From Clostridia bacterium (GTDB lineage: Bacteria > Bacillota > Clostridia > Oscillospirales > CAG-272), in contig JAFOEU010000054.1 of the NCBI GenBank assembly GCA_017387685.1, positions 1-52,100 of the forward strand: 52,100 bases of DNA, in the 5' to 3' direction. The notes below the pieces were generated by a model. The model was given only the letters and a program-made list of their open reading frames with translations. It did no database searches and was not told the origin of the DNA. Positions within the stretch are counted from its first letter, which is position 1, and the number at the start of each line of letters is the position of its first letter. Position numbers and translations under genes: made by a program. This document shows positions 32,956 to 41,100 of the stretch, one piece after another.

Positions 32956-35262
32956 ATGAAAAGATTTGTCAGTTTAATATTATCTATCCTGATGCTCGCG
33001 CCCGCATTTATCGGGTGCGCGGGCGACACACCCGATGCCGAAACCTCGGCAATCACGGATGCTGTTGAAACAGAACCTACGGTGCCGCCGATCGACATTG
33101 TAAAGGACGGTGCGTGTCTTTATACCCTCGTTCGTCCCGAAAAGCATAGCGCACTTCTTTACCAAGGCTGTAAGGATATCGTTGAGGCATTCAAGGATTC
33201 CTTGGGGGCTGAAATAAAGAGCGTTGACGACTGGGTTCAGGGCAAGGTCAATGCGGGCGAATACGAAAGTGCTGAGGCGGAGATCCTGATCGGAGAAACC
33301 AACCGCCGCGAGAGCCTTGAGGTCTATCTGACGCTTTCTGTGGGCGAATACGCTATACGCGCCGTTGGCAACAAGATAGTTATTCTCGGCTATAACGATG
33401 ATTGCACTCTTATGGCGGTAGAACGCTTTATCTCCGACTACGTTTTGAATGCGAAGAACGGCACGCTTGAAATTCCCGCCGATCTTTCGATACTTTCGTC
33501 GATAAACTCAAAAAAGGAAGAAGCTCAGAAGGTGCAAATTGAAAAAATAACTCCCGTCGGCGAGCAGATAAAGCTCGACACCGAGGTATGGGTAGCTTGC
33601 GAGATTGAGTTCACAAGCGACAAGACTTATGATAATCCCGTCTACACCGTCGATATGGATGCCGTTTTCTACAACGAAAAGACGGGTACCGCCCTCACCG
33701 TCCCCGCTTTCTGGGACGGCGGCAAGAGCTGGAAGGTTCGCTTTGCGCCCACGGAGGTTGGCGAGTGGAGCTTCTATACCGTCTGCACCGATACCGCAAA
33801 CAGCGGTCTTCATCATCGCGGCGGCAAGGTGACCTGCAAGGAATACTCGGGCGATCTTGATATCTACAAGCATGGCTTTATCAAGACCGAAACGGGTAAA
33901 AACTATTTTATGTATGCCGACGGCACTCCCTTTTTCTATCTCGGAGATACACATTGGACCCTTGCGATAGAGGAGATCGACGGATACGGTTCTGTCGAGA
34001 CTCAAAAGGTCGCGGGCATCACCAAGGAGCTTGCTGATCAATACGGTATTACGTCGCAGTTTGATTACATTATGAACTACCGCGCCGAGCAAGGCTATAC
34101 CGTTATTCAATCACAACCCCTTTATTGGTGGGATGTCAACGATCAGATATGGTTTCAGGACGGTGCCAAGAATATCTTCACCCTCGGTGTGAATGAATTT
34201 ATGGTGGATAAGTTCCGGGAATACGATCGCTATTTTAAAATAATAGCAGAGTACGGATTTGTCCATTCAAATACACAGTTCGGATATCCGACAACTTTAA
34301 TGACTGCCTACTTCGGCGGCAGGATCACGGATGCGGAGCTTGAAAAGCTCTGCCGCTATTGGGTAGCAAGATACGGCGCGTATCCCGTTATGTGGGCTAC
34401 CACGCAGGAGGGCGACAACGACTACTACGGCGTTGACCGCGGTGACTGTGAGGCAACACCCGAAACAAATCCGTGGCTGAAGGTCATTGAGTACGTTCAC
34501 AAATACGATGCATACAGCCATCCCTCCACCTGTCATCAGGAGCATTGGTCGTTTACCTCTGTTAAAAACTCAAACTTCGGCAAGCTTGATTGTCATACAT
34601 TCTATGCTTCGCAGTACAATACACCACTTAATTCTTCGATCAACTGGGATCTTATGCGCGAGTATTGGAACAATGAGGGGATGAAGCCCGTTGTTAATTA
34701 CGAGGGCAGATACGATCATTTCTGGACAGGCACGGAAGGTTCCCGTGCGCAAGGATGGATTGCGTATATGAACGGTCAGGTTGGCTATGGATACGGTGTT
34801 CAGCCTATCTGGAGCATCTTTTGGGCGCAGAACGGTATCACCGATTTCACCGGCAAGGATGAATCGGGTGAATTTAAAATGGATGCCAACTGGGTAGAGG
34901 GACTTTACGCTGATGCGGGCAGACAGGTAAGCTATATCAGAAGCTTCCTTTCCGAATACGAATGGTGGGAGCTCGTTCCTTGCTTTAACGGCTCGTATTT
35001 CTATACTCCGGGCACGTGTAAATACTCAGTCAGCCATATAGGAAACGAGATATATCTCGGATACTTCTATGGCAAGGGCAACAATGATAAGCTCGGCTCG
35101 CTCAAATCAATGGCAAACGGCGAGTACGAGGTACAGTGGTTCAACTGCATCACGGGCGAATACGGAGATGCCTTCACCGTGACGGTTACCGACGGAACCT
35201 ACAATCTTCCCGCCAAGCCCGACGCGGGAGATTGGGTGATTTATGTTAAGCTCAAAAAATAA
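32956..35262 (+). CDS. lipoprotein glycoside hydrolase with DUF5060 and DUF4038 (apiosidase-like)
   Basis: A 768-residue exported lipoprotein: signal peptide with lipobox FIGC (cysteine near residue 21). An N-terminal alpha/beta domain (about 35-165, ILIGETNRRES, LGYNDDCTLMAVERF) resembles the accessory domain of GH67-type enzymes. An Ig-like DUF5060 (about 190-285, TVPAFWDGGKSWKVRFAPTEVGEWSF) is followed by a TIM barrel of the DUF4038/GH140-like type (about 300-660, FYLGDTHWTL, AYPVMWATTQEGDND, VVNYEGRYDHFW) and a C-terminal beta domain (about 680-768). It should cleave plant-type or other polysaccharide outside the cell. The GTG at 32944 is possible but the ATG at 32956 gives a normal signal peptide; the ribosome binding site is weak, suggesting coupling to the gene before it. 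Confidence 0.83.
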   Translation: MKRFVSLILSILMLAPAFIGCAGDTPDAETSAITDAVETEPTVPPIDIVKDGACLYTLVRPEKHSALLYQGCKDIVEAFKDSLGAEIKSVDDWVQGKVNAGEYESAEAEILIGETNRRESLEVYLTLSVGEYAIRAVGNKIVILGYNDDCTLMAVERFISDYVLNAKNGTLEIPADLSILSSINSKKEEAQKVQIEKITPVGEQIKLDTEVWVACEIEFTSDKTYDNPVYTVDMDAVFYNEKTGTALTVPAFWDGGKSWKVRFAPTEVGEWSFYTVCTDTANSGLHHRGGKVTCKEYSGDLDIYKHGFIKTETGKNYFMYADGTPFFYLGDTHWTLAIEEIDGYGSVETQKVAGITKELADQYGITSQFDYIMNYRAEQGYTVIQSQPLYWWDVNDQIWFQDGAKNIFTLGVNEFMVDKFREYDRYFKIIAEYGFVHSNTQFGYPTTLMTAYFGGRITDAELEKLCRYWVARYGAYPVMWATTQEGDNDYYGVDRGDCEATPETNPWLKVIEYVHKYDAYSHPSTCHQEHWSFTSVKNSNFGKLDCHTFYASQYNTPLNSSINWDLMREYWNNEGMKPVVNYEGRYDHFWTGTEGSRAQGWIAYMNGQVGYGYGVQPIWSIFWAQNGITDFTGKDESGEFKMDANWVEGLYADAGRQVSYIRSFLSEYEWWELVPCFNGSYFYTPGTCKYSVSHIGNEIYLGYFYGKGNNDKLGSLKSMANGEYEVQWFNCITGEYGDAFTVTVTDGTYNLPAKPDAGDWVIYVKLKK

Positions 35263-35263
35263 T

Positions 35264-35303
35264 ACAAAAACGGATACAGCCGCGGCTGTATCCGTTCTTT
35301 TTG
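35264..35303. terminator. bidirectional terminator between convergent operons
   Basis: ACGGATACAGC, a CGCG loop and GCTGTATCCGT, with A and T runs on the two sides. Confidence 0.85.
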
Positions 35304-36392
35304 TTATTCAAACTCCTCAATTCTCCACTTTACGCCGAGGATAGAGGTGAATTTATCGTCCTTGTATCTTTCGTAATAGACGGTTACGAGCGAGCCGTCC
35401 TCGAGCTCGACGGTTGCGGGGTAGCCGAGGTCGTTGCAGTAGGCTTCGGTGAGGATGTGCTCCTCGCCCCAGGTCTTGCCTCCGTCGCGGCTGATCATTA
35501 TGCGCTCGCCAAAGGGAGCTTCGCGGCGACCGTATGTGAGAATGAGTGCACCCGACGAGTGGAGCATAAGGTGAGGAGGCGAGCCGCTGATTCCGAGGCA
35601 TTCGGGATGCGAGAAGCTCTTACCGCCGTCGGTTGACGTGCAGGTGAAGATCGAGAATTTATGCGGTACGCCCTCGCCCTGCGCGCGGATAGCGCCGAGG
35701 ATAGTGCCATCGGGCAGCTCGATCGCGTGGGGCTCGTGCATATTTTCCTTGCCAAGTCCTTCGGGAAAGTCGATTCCGCAAAGCTTCTGCCAGGTCTTGC
35801 CGTCATCGGAACTCTCAAAGGCGTAGATCGCGCCCTGCTCAAGCGTTTCGTCGCCCGAATGGAATTCCTTGCCGAGGAAGAAAAGCTTGCCGTTTTTCAG
35901 CTTGATCGGACCGTGAGGTGCAGTAACGGGAACTTTGACAGCCTCATCCCAAGTGTTGCCGTAATCCTGCGAGAGACGGACAAAGGAGCCGTATTTATTG
36001 AGCTCGTCGGGGAGATTTGCATATCCGTCAAGCAGACCCGATGCCATAGGGTGCGAGACCTTATCGGCATAACCGTCCACCCAACCGCGTCTTTCGGCGT
36101 AGAACTGCCAAGGATGGCAGAAATAGGTCAAAAGCATCTTTCCGCCGCCGAGATAGGTGATGCCCGCGTCGCGGTCGTCGAGATAGGTGTCGTTGATGAT
36201 CATTGGCGGAGTCCAGCTTTCGCCGCCGTCCGAGCTCTTGTAAAGGAAGTTTTTGCCGAAAACGCAGAGGTGTCCGAGTCTGTTGCCCGAGCAGACGGTG
36301 TAAAGCACGCCCTGCTCATCAATGCAAACCGTAGGCCAACCCTGATAGCGGTAAAATCCGTTTTCGGTGCGTCCGATGATAAAATGCTTCAT
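35304..36392 (-). CDS. sialidase-superfamily beta-propeller (Asp-box) hydrolase
   Basis: A 362-residue protein with five Asp-box repeats SxDxGxxW/F: SSDGGESW (about residue 53), SQDYGNTW, SSDDGKTW, STDGGKSF and SRDGGKTW. This is the hallmark of the six-bladed sialidase propeller. An arginine-rich set suited to a carboxylate (GRREAPFG, RDAG, IRAQGEG) is present, but I cannot confirm the arginine triad. No signal peptide, so it probably acts inside the cell on imported material, or is a propeller with another specificity. Its start overlaps the stop of the DUF4838 gene (TAATG). It is last of a four-gene leftward operon. Confidence 0.82.
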   Translation of the reverse strand: MKHFIIGRTENGFYRYQGWPTVCIDEQGVLYTVCSGNRLGHLCVFGKNFLYKSSDGGESWTPPMIINDTYLDDRDAGITYLGGGKMLLTYFCHPWQFYAERRGWVDGYADKVSHPMASGLLDGYANLPDELNKYGSFVRLSQDYGNTWDEAVKVPVTAPHGPIKLKNGKLFFLGKEFHSGDETLEQGAIYAFESSDDGKTWQKLCGIDFPEGLGKENMHEPHAIELPDGTILGAIRAQGEGVPHKFSIFTCTSTDGGKSFSHPECLGISGSPPHLMLHSSGALILTYGRREAPFGERIMISRDGGKTWGEEHILTEAYCNDLGYPATVELEDGSLVTVYYERYKDDKFTSILGVKWRIEEFE

Positions 36393-38353
36393 TATCCAAT
36401 TTCCTCCGTGATAATTCTGTTTTTGCCGGGATGTAAGCTGCGCTTGAGCGCGGAGTAGGCGAGATGGTGGTCAAAATAGCGTTCGATCTCAAATTCGTGT
36501 GCGCCGAAGGAGTCAAAGTGGGAGTTGAAGGCATCGAAAGCCTCGTCAGCCTTGCCCTCGGCGGTGAGAATTATCGACTCGGCGAGTCCCGTGCAATACT
36601 CTGAGTGAAGCTCAAGAAGACGGAGCGAGAGACTGAAAATGCGCTTTTGAGGAATTCTTCTCCACGCGCGGAGCTTTTTCGCCATCTCTGCGCAGAGCGG
36701 AGCGATCTGCTTGAGCGCCTCGGCACGCTCGGGAGAAACAAGCTTGCGCTCTCCCGTTGCGCGGTGAGCAACCTCGAGGTAGTTTACGTCGAAAATATCG
36801 GATATTTTTTCAAGATATTCCGAGATCTCGCGCCAATTCTCGCCGTATGCGTGGCTGAAATAGTCCTCGCGGAGCCGGTCAAGCGTGATATCCTTATCAT
36901 ACATCGCGCGCGAGTAGACGTAGAAGGGGAAGCCGTTTGGGAAGAAGGAACGCTGTGAGCCATCTTGAATGATTCCGAAGAATCCCGAATCGCGGTAGGC
37001 GCGGACGTCTTTGTATAGCCGTTCGGCAAGGCGGATGCCGCCGAAATCGTAGTACTGATGTATCCAAAAATGGTATTCGTAGCAGAACTTCGGCGTGAAG
37101 CAGGTCTTCTGCCATCCTTCTGAATACTGAATGTAGTCACCAAGATCGGTGGGGAAGACGTTCTTGTTGAGCGCAAATTTCGGGAGCTCACGCTTTCGCG
37201 CCGTCATATCGGGCGTTTCGGTGTAGCTTCTCGTTATTGCCGCAAGAAGAAGCACGAAACGGTCGGGATTTTTCAGCTTTTCGGTCACGGGCGGGAAGGC
37301 GGTGTCGTAATACGCGATATACGCGATACGAGTGGCAAGTTCGCGCTCGGTCAACCGCTCGTCGATCTCGTTTAGGAGCATAACGTACCAATCCGAAACC
37401 GTCTTCTTGCGGCATTCGTCGCATTTGCAATGGTTGTTGCGGTTGTCCGCCATCCAGATGTGCAGATAGTTTACCTGAGGACTCTTTTCGGCGTAGTCGG
37501 CAACGGCATTTGCCACGATCGAGCGGGCTTTTGGATTGGACATACAGAAATTCGTGTTCAGCGCAACGCCGTGATAGAGCGAGCGCGAGCCCTCGCAAAG
37601 CGCCACGAAATCGCGGCTTCCCTCGGGGATGGGATTTTCCGCATCCTTCGTCCATCCCTCGGTGGTGTCGATGCCGAAGGGCTCGGCAGTCCAGCCGTGG
37701 CCCATATCCTGAAAGATGAGCGATCGCTTGGAGATCTCCGCCTCGCACGCGCGCTTCCATTGAAGCACCTGCTCGGAGGTGATCGGCTCGGGGTCGCGGT
37801 TTGCGAGATTACTTTTGTGGTCGTAATAGGAATTATAGTAGGCTTTGGGGTTATCGAACTCAAGCATATAGGAGTTGAGCCCGATCTTGGGCGTGAAATC
37901 AATCGTTTCGATCATCGACGCCTGATATTCCGCGCCCTCGTTGCATTGTGCGCGAACGCGCATATCAGCCATTTTGCGGTAATTTACGGCAGAGAGGGAG
38001 TCGACCACGGGAACGTACTCGCCGTCAACGCCGGGATAAAGCCATTCGCATCCGTTTTGGCGCAGATATTCGTAGACCGCGATCAGAAGCGCGCGCGGAT
38101 TGCTCGCGGCAATGATGCCGCCGCGCTCGTTGGTGTTTATAACAACGACGTCGTCAAGCTCGGGGGAGTCGGTTTCGGGCAGATCGATGCCGATGTCGGA
38201 GCAGAGCGCAAGCACGAAGCCGTCGCCGTCGCGTTCATCGGTCGTGATCCCGATCTCACCGCAGCGAGGCATCATCATTCTGATATATTTTTTCAGCTCC
38301 TCTGCCGCAAAATCGACGGTGGGGTGATTTGAATATTTGAATATCTTATACAT
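36392..38353 (-). CDS. DUF4838 glycoside-hydrolase-like protein
   Basis: A 653-residue protein. Residues about 1-115 resemble the accessory domain of alpha-glucuronidase-type enzymes (AAEELKKYIRMMM, LLIAVYEYLRQNGCEWLYPG). The central DUF4838 region (about 130-480) includes GHGWTAEPFG, YLHIWMADNRNNHCKCDEC and RIAYIAYYDT. A helical C-terminal part follows (about 490-640). The CKCDEC cysteines suggest a small metal site. No signal peptide. It shares coding bases with both neighbours (8 bases with the ceramidase-like gene, 1 with the propeller gene), so the three are tightly coupled. Substrate unknown; sugar-acid-containing glycans are a guess. Confidence 0.82.
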   Translation of the reverse strand: MYKIFKYSNHPTVDFAAEELKKYIRMMMPRCGEIGITTDERDGDGFVLALCSDIGIDLPETDSPELDDVVVINTNERGGIIAASNPRALLIAVYEYLRQNGCEWLYPGVDGEYVPVVDSLSAVNYRKMADMRVRAQCNEGAEYQASMIETIDFTPKIGLNSYMLEFDNPKAYYNSYYDHKSNLANRDPEPITSEQVLQWKRACEAEISKRSLIFQDMGHGWTAEPFGIDTTEGWTKDAENPIPEGSRDFVALCEGSRSLYHGVALNTNFCMSNPKARSIVANAVADYAEKSPQVNYLHIWMADNRNNHCKCDECRKKTVSDWYVMLLNEIDERLTERELATRIAYIAYYDTAFPPVTEKLKNPDRFVLLLAAITRSYTETPDMTARKRELPKFALNKNVFPTDLGDYIQYSEGWQKTCFTPKFCYEYHFWIHQYYDFGGIRLAERLYKDVRAYRDSGFFGIIQDGSQRSFFPNGFPFYVYSRAMYDKDITLDRLREDYFSHAYGENWREISEYLEKISDIFDVNYLEVAHRATGERKLVSPERAEALKQIAPLCAEMAKKLRAWRRIPQKRIFSLSLRLLELHSEYCTGLAESIILTAEGKADEAFDAFNSHFDSFGAHEFEIERYFDHHLAYSALKRSLHPGKNRIITEEIG

Positions 38354-39671
38354 TTTTCAGTTCCTCAAGCTGACACAGCGCTGCTTCGACGATGCGGTCT
38401 GCGCTGTCCTTTGCGGTGCAGGCGTTGTATTTGCTGACCTGTGCCTCGTAAGCGGTGCTTTCCTGAATGATCTTGGTGGAGATATATCCGTGAGTGCCCC
38501 CCACAAGCTCGAAAACCACGGTGTTTTTGAAGGGAGAACCCTCCTTGATGCGCCTGCCGACGTCGGTGAAGATCTCGGAGGGCAGAGCTACGATCACCCA
38601 ATCGCCGAGGCGAACGGTGTGGATCTCAAACGGGATCTCGGGGCTGACGTCGCCGTCATCCTCAAGATACTCGGTCGCAAAGGCGCGTTCCTTCGCGCCG
38701 TAAGATTCCATATTTTTTGCGATCTCCTGCGCCCACGCAAAATCCTCGGCGGTCTTATAGCGACGCGCAAGGATAATCTCCTTTGAGATCGCTCGGATCT
38801 CGGGCGCAGAATTATCAGCCTTGATATCAGCATTGATCTCGACAACGGTCGAGGTAAGACCCGCGCCGATAGCCTCGGGTGCGTTTTTCGTGCCTCCGTA
38901 GTAGGAATCGGAGGTCGTTCCGAGCCAGTCAATGCAGTTTACGTCACCGCAGGGACCGTTGAAGAAGAGAACAAAGACGCCCTCACCGTAGACTCGCTTG
39001 AGTCCTCGGCGAAGCGCGGCGGGAAAATCTCCGCTGAAGCTCTTTTTGTTCTTCTGGTGGCAGTCGGGGTGGTTTGCGTAGTTTACGATAAAGCCGCGCA
39101 CGTCGCCCTCTGCGGAGTCGATGCGCATTACGCTTACTGTGTAGTCGGGCGTGGAGATGGGAGCAACCATAAGCTCGCGGTGCGCGCGGTTCGGATTCAT
39201 CTTGATCGAGCCGTCGGTCATACGAATGTCGCGGCAGAAGCTGTAACGGCGTTCTTCGCCCTTGCCCGTGCCGATTGAGGCTTCCGAAAGCTTGCCGTAA
39301 GCATCAATAGCTGCACGGACGATGCCCTCTTCTGTGAGCGAAGCCACTTCAAGGTCGGGAGGGCAGAGCCAGAGCTGATAATCGGTCTGACCGCCCGTGT
39401 GAGTGTGAGTTGCACCGATGAGGATTCTGTCGAAGGGAACGCCGGTTGCCTCGGAAATACGGTTGCGAATACGGTCGCAGGTGCTGATCTGAATGGATAG
39501 CGTGTCTGCGGAAACGAGGATCAACGGGTTCCCGTCAACCTCGAATGCCGCGGCGGTGACGAGAAGCTTGCCGCGCGCGGGCTCGGTGGTCAGGCATCCG
39601 GTGAAGCCGCCGGGCATCAGCGTGCCGATGGGAGGCGTTATATCAAATTCTGAAAATCCAACTTTAAGCAT
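38346..39671 (-). CDS. neutral/alkaline ceramidase-like amidohydrolase
   Basis: A 441-residue protein similar to the catalytic part of neutral ceramidases: N-terminal FSEFDITPPIG, GATHTHTGG (compare the family's GTHTHSG zinc motif), NYANHPDCHQ, FNGPCGDVNC (compare the NCGDVSP motif with the nucleophilic serine, here not a serine) and ALPSEIFTDVG. True ceramidases are longer and secreted, with an Ig-like C-terminal domain; this one lacks the signal and the C-terminal domain. Members of this short bacterial subfamily occur in sugar catabolism clusters, so the substrate may be an acylated sugar and not ceramide. An AAAGGA site precedes the ATG. Confidence 0.82.
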   Translation of the reverse strand: MLKVGFSEFDITPPIGTLMPGGFTGCLTTEPARGKLLVTAAAFEVDGNPLILVSADTLSIQISTCDRIRNRISEATGVPFDRILIGATHTHTGGQTDYQLWLCPPDLEVASLTEEGIVRAAIDAYGKLSEASIGTGKGEERRYSFCRDIRMTDGSIKMNPNRAHRELMVAPISTPDYTVSVMRIDSAEGDVRGFIVNYANHPDCHQKNKKSFSGDFPAALRRGLKRVYGEGVFVLFFNGPCGDVNCIDWLGTTSDSYYGGTKNAPEAIGAGLTSTVVEINADIKADNSAPEIRAISKEIILARRYKTAEDFAWAQEIAKNMESYGAKERAFATEYLEDDGDVSPEIPFEIHTVRLGDWVIVALPSEIFTDVGRRIKEGSPFKNTVVFELVGGTHGYISTKIIQESTAYEAQVSKYNACTAKDSADRIVEAALCQLEELKNV

Positions 39672-39686
39672 AATGTTTACCGTCCT

Positions 39687-40712
39687 TTAACTGAAATAGT
39701 GAGGCTTAACGGGCAGTCCGGTTGCCGCGGATTCAACTGCCGCAAGGCAGACGGCAACCGTGTTCGAGCCCTCGATGACGTCGATCTCGAGCGGCTTTTT
39801 GCCGAGAATGACGTCGCACATATCCGCGATCTCAGCCGCCATATTGTGATGATTGATGTCGATCGGGATTTGCTCCTCCTTGAAGGAGTGCTTGCCCTTT
39901 TCGTCAATGCAGGGCGTGAAAAGAGTAATAAAGGGCGATTTGTTGTCGCCGAGAATAGTTCCCTTCGAGCCGAAAAGCTGTGTGCGCATCGTGTAGGGAC
40001 GCTTGCATCCGATCGAGGTTAAAACCTTGCCGATGACGCCGTTCGGATATTTCAAAATGGATATCGTGCAGTCGTCAACGGGCCAATCGGGGAGCATTTT
40101 GTGGTTTGCGTAGGCAAAGACCTCTGTCGGGTCACCCGCGATCCAACGGAGAAGATCCATCGCGTGGCAACCGCCGCCGACAACGGGATGGCGGATGTAG
40201 GAGGGATCCTTGCGCCATTCGCCGCGTCCGAGGATCGAGTAGTCGTGCGCGTATTCGGACTCAACGTAGAAAAGCTCACCGATGTCGCCGCGATCGACCA
40301 TTTCCTTCATAAGCGCGAAAGCGGGAGTTTTGCGGCAGACCTGACCGACCATGAATTTCTTGCCCGAAGCGCGGGCGGCGTTGATGATAGCCTCGCATTC
40401 GTCAAGACGCATGGCGAGCGGCTTTTCGCAGAGAACGTGATAACCCGCGGCGAGCGAATCGACGCACTGATCCTTGTGGAAGGAGTCGGGAGAGCAAACG
40501 ACAACGCAGTCGAAACCGCCCGCATGGAGCATATCGCGGTAATCGGTGTAATAAGTATCAAGACCGAGCTTCCCGGCGCGCTCCTTGACGGCGGGCTCGT
40601 CAACGTCGCAAATAGCGGCGAGCGAGGCACTTTCGGTTTTTAGAATTCCATCTATATGACTGCGTCCGATACCCTCGGTACCGATGACGGCGAAACGAAC
40701 CTGTGTTTCCAT
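39687..40712 (-). CDS. Gfo/Idh/MocA-family NAD(P)-dependent oxidoreductase
   Basis: A 341-residue sugar dehydrogenase-type enzyme. The N-terminal Rossmann fold begins with FAVIGTEGIGRSHI, a variant of GxGxxG, and AAICDVDE. CEKPLAMRLDECE (about residue 90) carries the conserved lysine of the EKP motif. The C-terminal alpha/beta domain includes GGGCHAMDLLRWIAGD with the usual catalytic histidine/aspartate area. It oxidises or reduces a sugar or inositol hydroxyl. The frame is open 21 codons further up, but the ATG at 40712 has a GGAGG site and the promoter (40747-40775) overlaps the upstream part. It is the first gene of the four-gene operon and would process the released monosaccharide. Confidence 0.9.
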   Translation of the reverse strand: METQVRFAVIGTEGIGRSHIDGILKTESASLAAICDVDEPAVKERAGKLGLDTYYTDYRDMLHAGGFDCVVVCSPDSFHKDQCVDSLAAGYHVLCEKPLAMRLDECEAIINAARASGKKFMVGQVCRKTPAFALMKEMVDRGDIGELFYVESEYAHDYSILGRGEWRKDPSYIRHPVVGGGCHAMDLLRWIAGDPTEVFAYANHKMLPDWPVDDCTISILKYPNGVIGKVLTSIGCKRPYTMRTQLFGSKGTILGDNKSPFITLFTPCIDEKGKHSFKEEQIPIDINHHNMAAEIADMCDVILGKKPLEIDVIEGSNTVAVCLAAVESAATGLPVKPHYFS

Positions 40713-40746
40713 AAAGACCTCCGAAGATGAAGATTTTGTTAACATA

Positions 40747-40775
40747 ATTTTACCACGCGAAAACCACGATGTCAA
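40747..40775 (-). promoter_or_regulatory. promoter of the four-gene glycan operon
   Basis: On the minus strand, TTGACA (40775-40770), 17 bases and TAAAAT (40752-40747). Confidence 0.8.
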
Positions 40776-40795
40776 GGCTTATTTCAAAAAGCGAT

Positions 40796-41066
40796 AAAGT
40801 TTTCGTCCACCTTTTTCAAAAGGTGGCGCAGTCAAGGGCGCGGGGTGACAGAGCGCAACCCTTCCCTACATTCGGAAAGGATTGACTCTGTCCAAAATTC
40901 AGAAGCGGAGCTTCAGAATTTTGAAGCGCGGTGGCGCGAGCTGAAGCTCGCGCATTGAAATGAGGCTCCGCCTCAAACTCCGCAAACTTTTGAAAAAGTT
41001 TGATCAAAACTTCAAGCTTTTTAATTAAAATGAAAATTTCCGCCCGATGAGGGCGGAAATTAACCT
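40796..41066 (-). repeat. modular covarying hairpin element, copy 3, with AAGGT hairpin
   Basis: Minus orientation. A GGGCGGAAA/TTTCCGCCC hairpin (41041-41060 area), AAACTTTTTCAAAAGTTT, TGAGGC/GCCTCA, GCGAGCTTCAGCTCGC, CCGCGCTTCAAAA with AAAATTC-tGAAGC/GCTTCt-GAATTTT, then terminal GACAGAG/CTCTGTC (40892-40847) enclosing AACCCTTCCC/GGAAAGGATT-type pairing. No gene seen here. Confidence 0.78.
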
Positions 41067-41068
41067 TT

Positions 41069-41100
41069 AACTAGCAACTAGCGCCTAGTAACTAGCAACT
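41069..41100 (-). repeat. period-7 array starting at a stop codon
   Basis: On the minus strand the TAA of the SCIFF maturase gene runs directly into heptads GTTGCTA, GTTACTA, GGCGCTA, GTTGCTA and then GTTAAAGGTTAATTT, which starts the AAGGT hairpin module. Confidence 0.8.

Noticed and set aside
37430-38332. A 300-codon plus-strand frame across the DUF4838 gene
   Set aside because: Antisense to a recognised family; no start signal.
38346-39671. Calling this gene a true ceramidase
   Set aside because: No signal peptide, no C-terminal domain, and the serine of the family's active-site motif is not in place; kept as ceramidase-like only.
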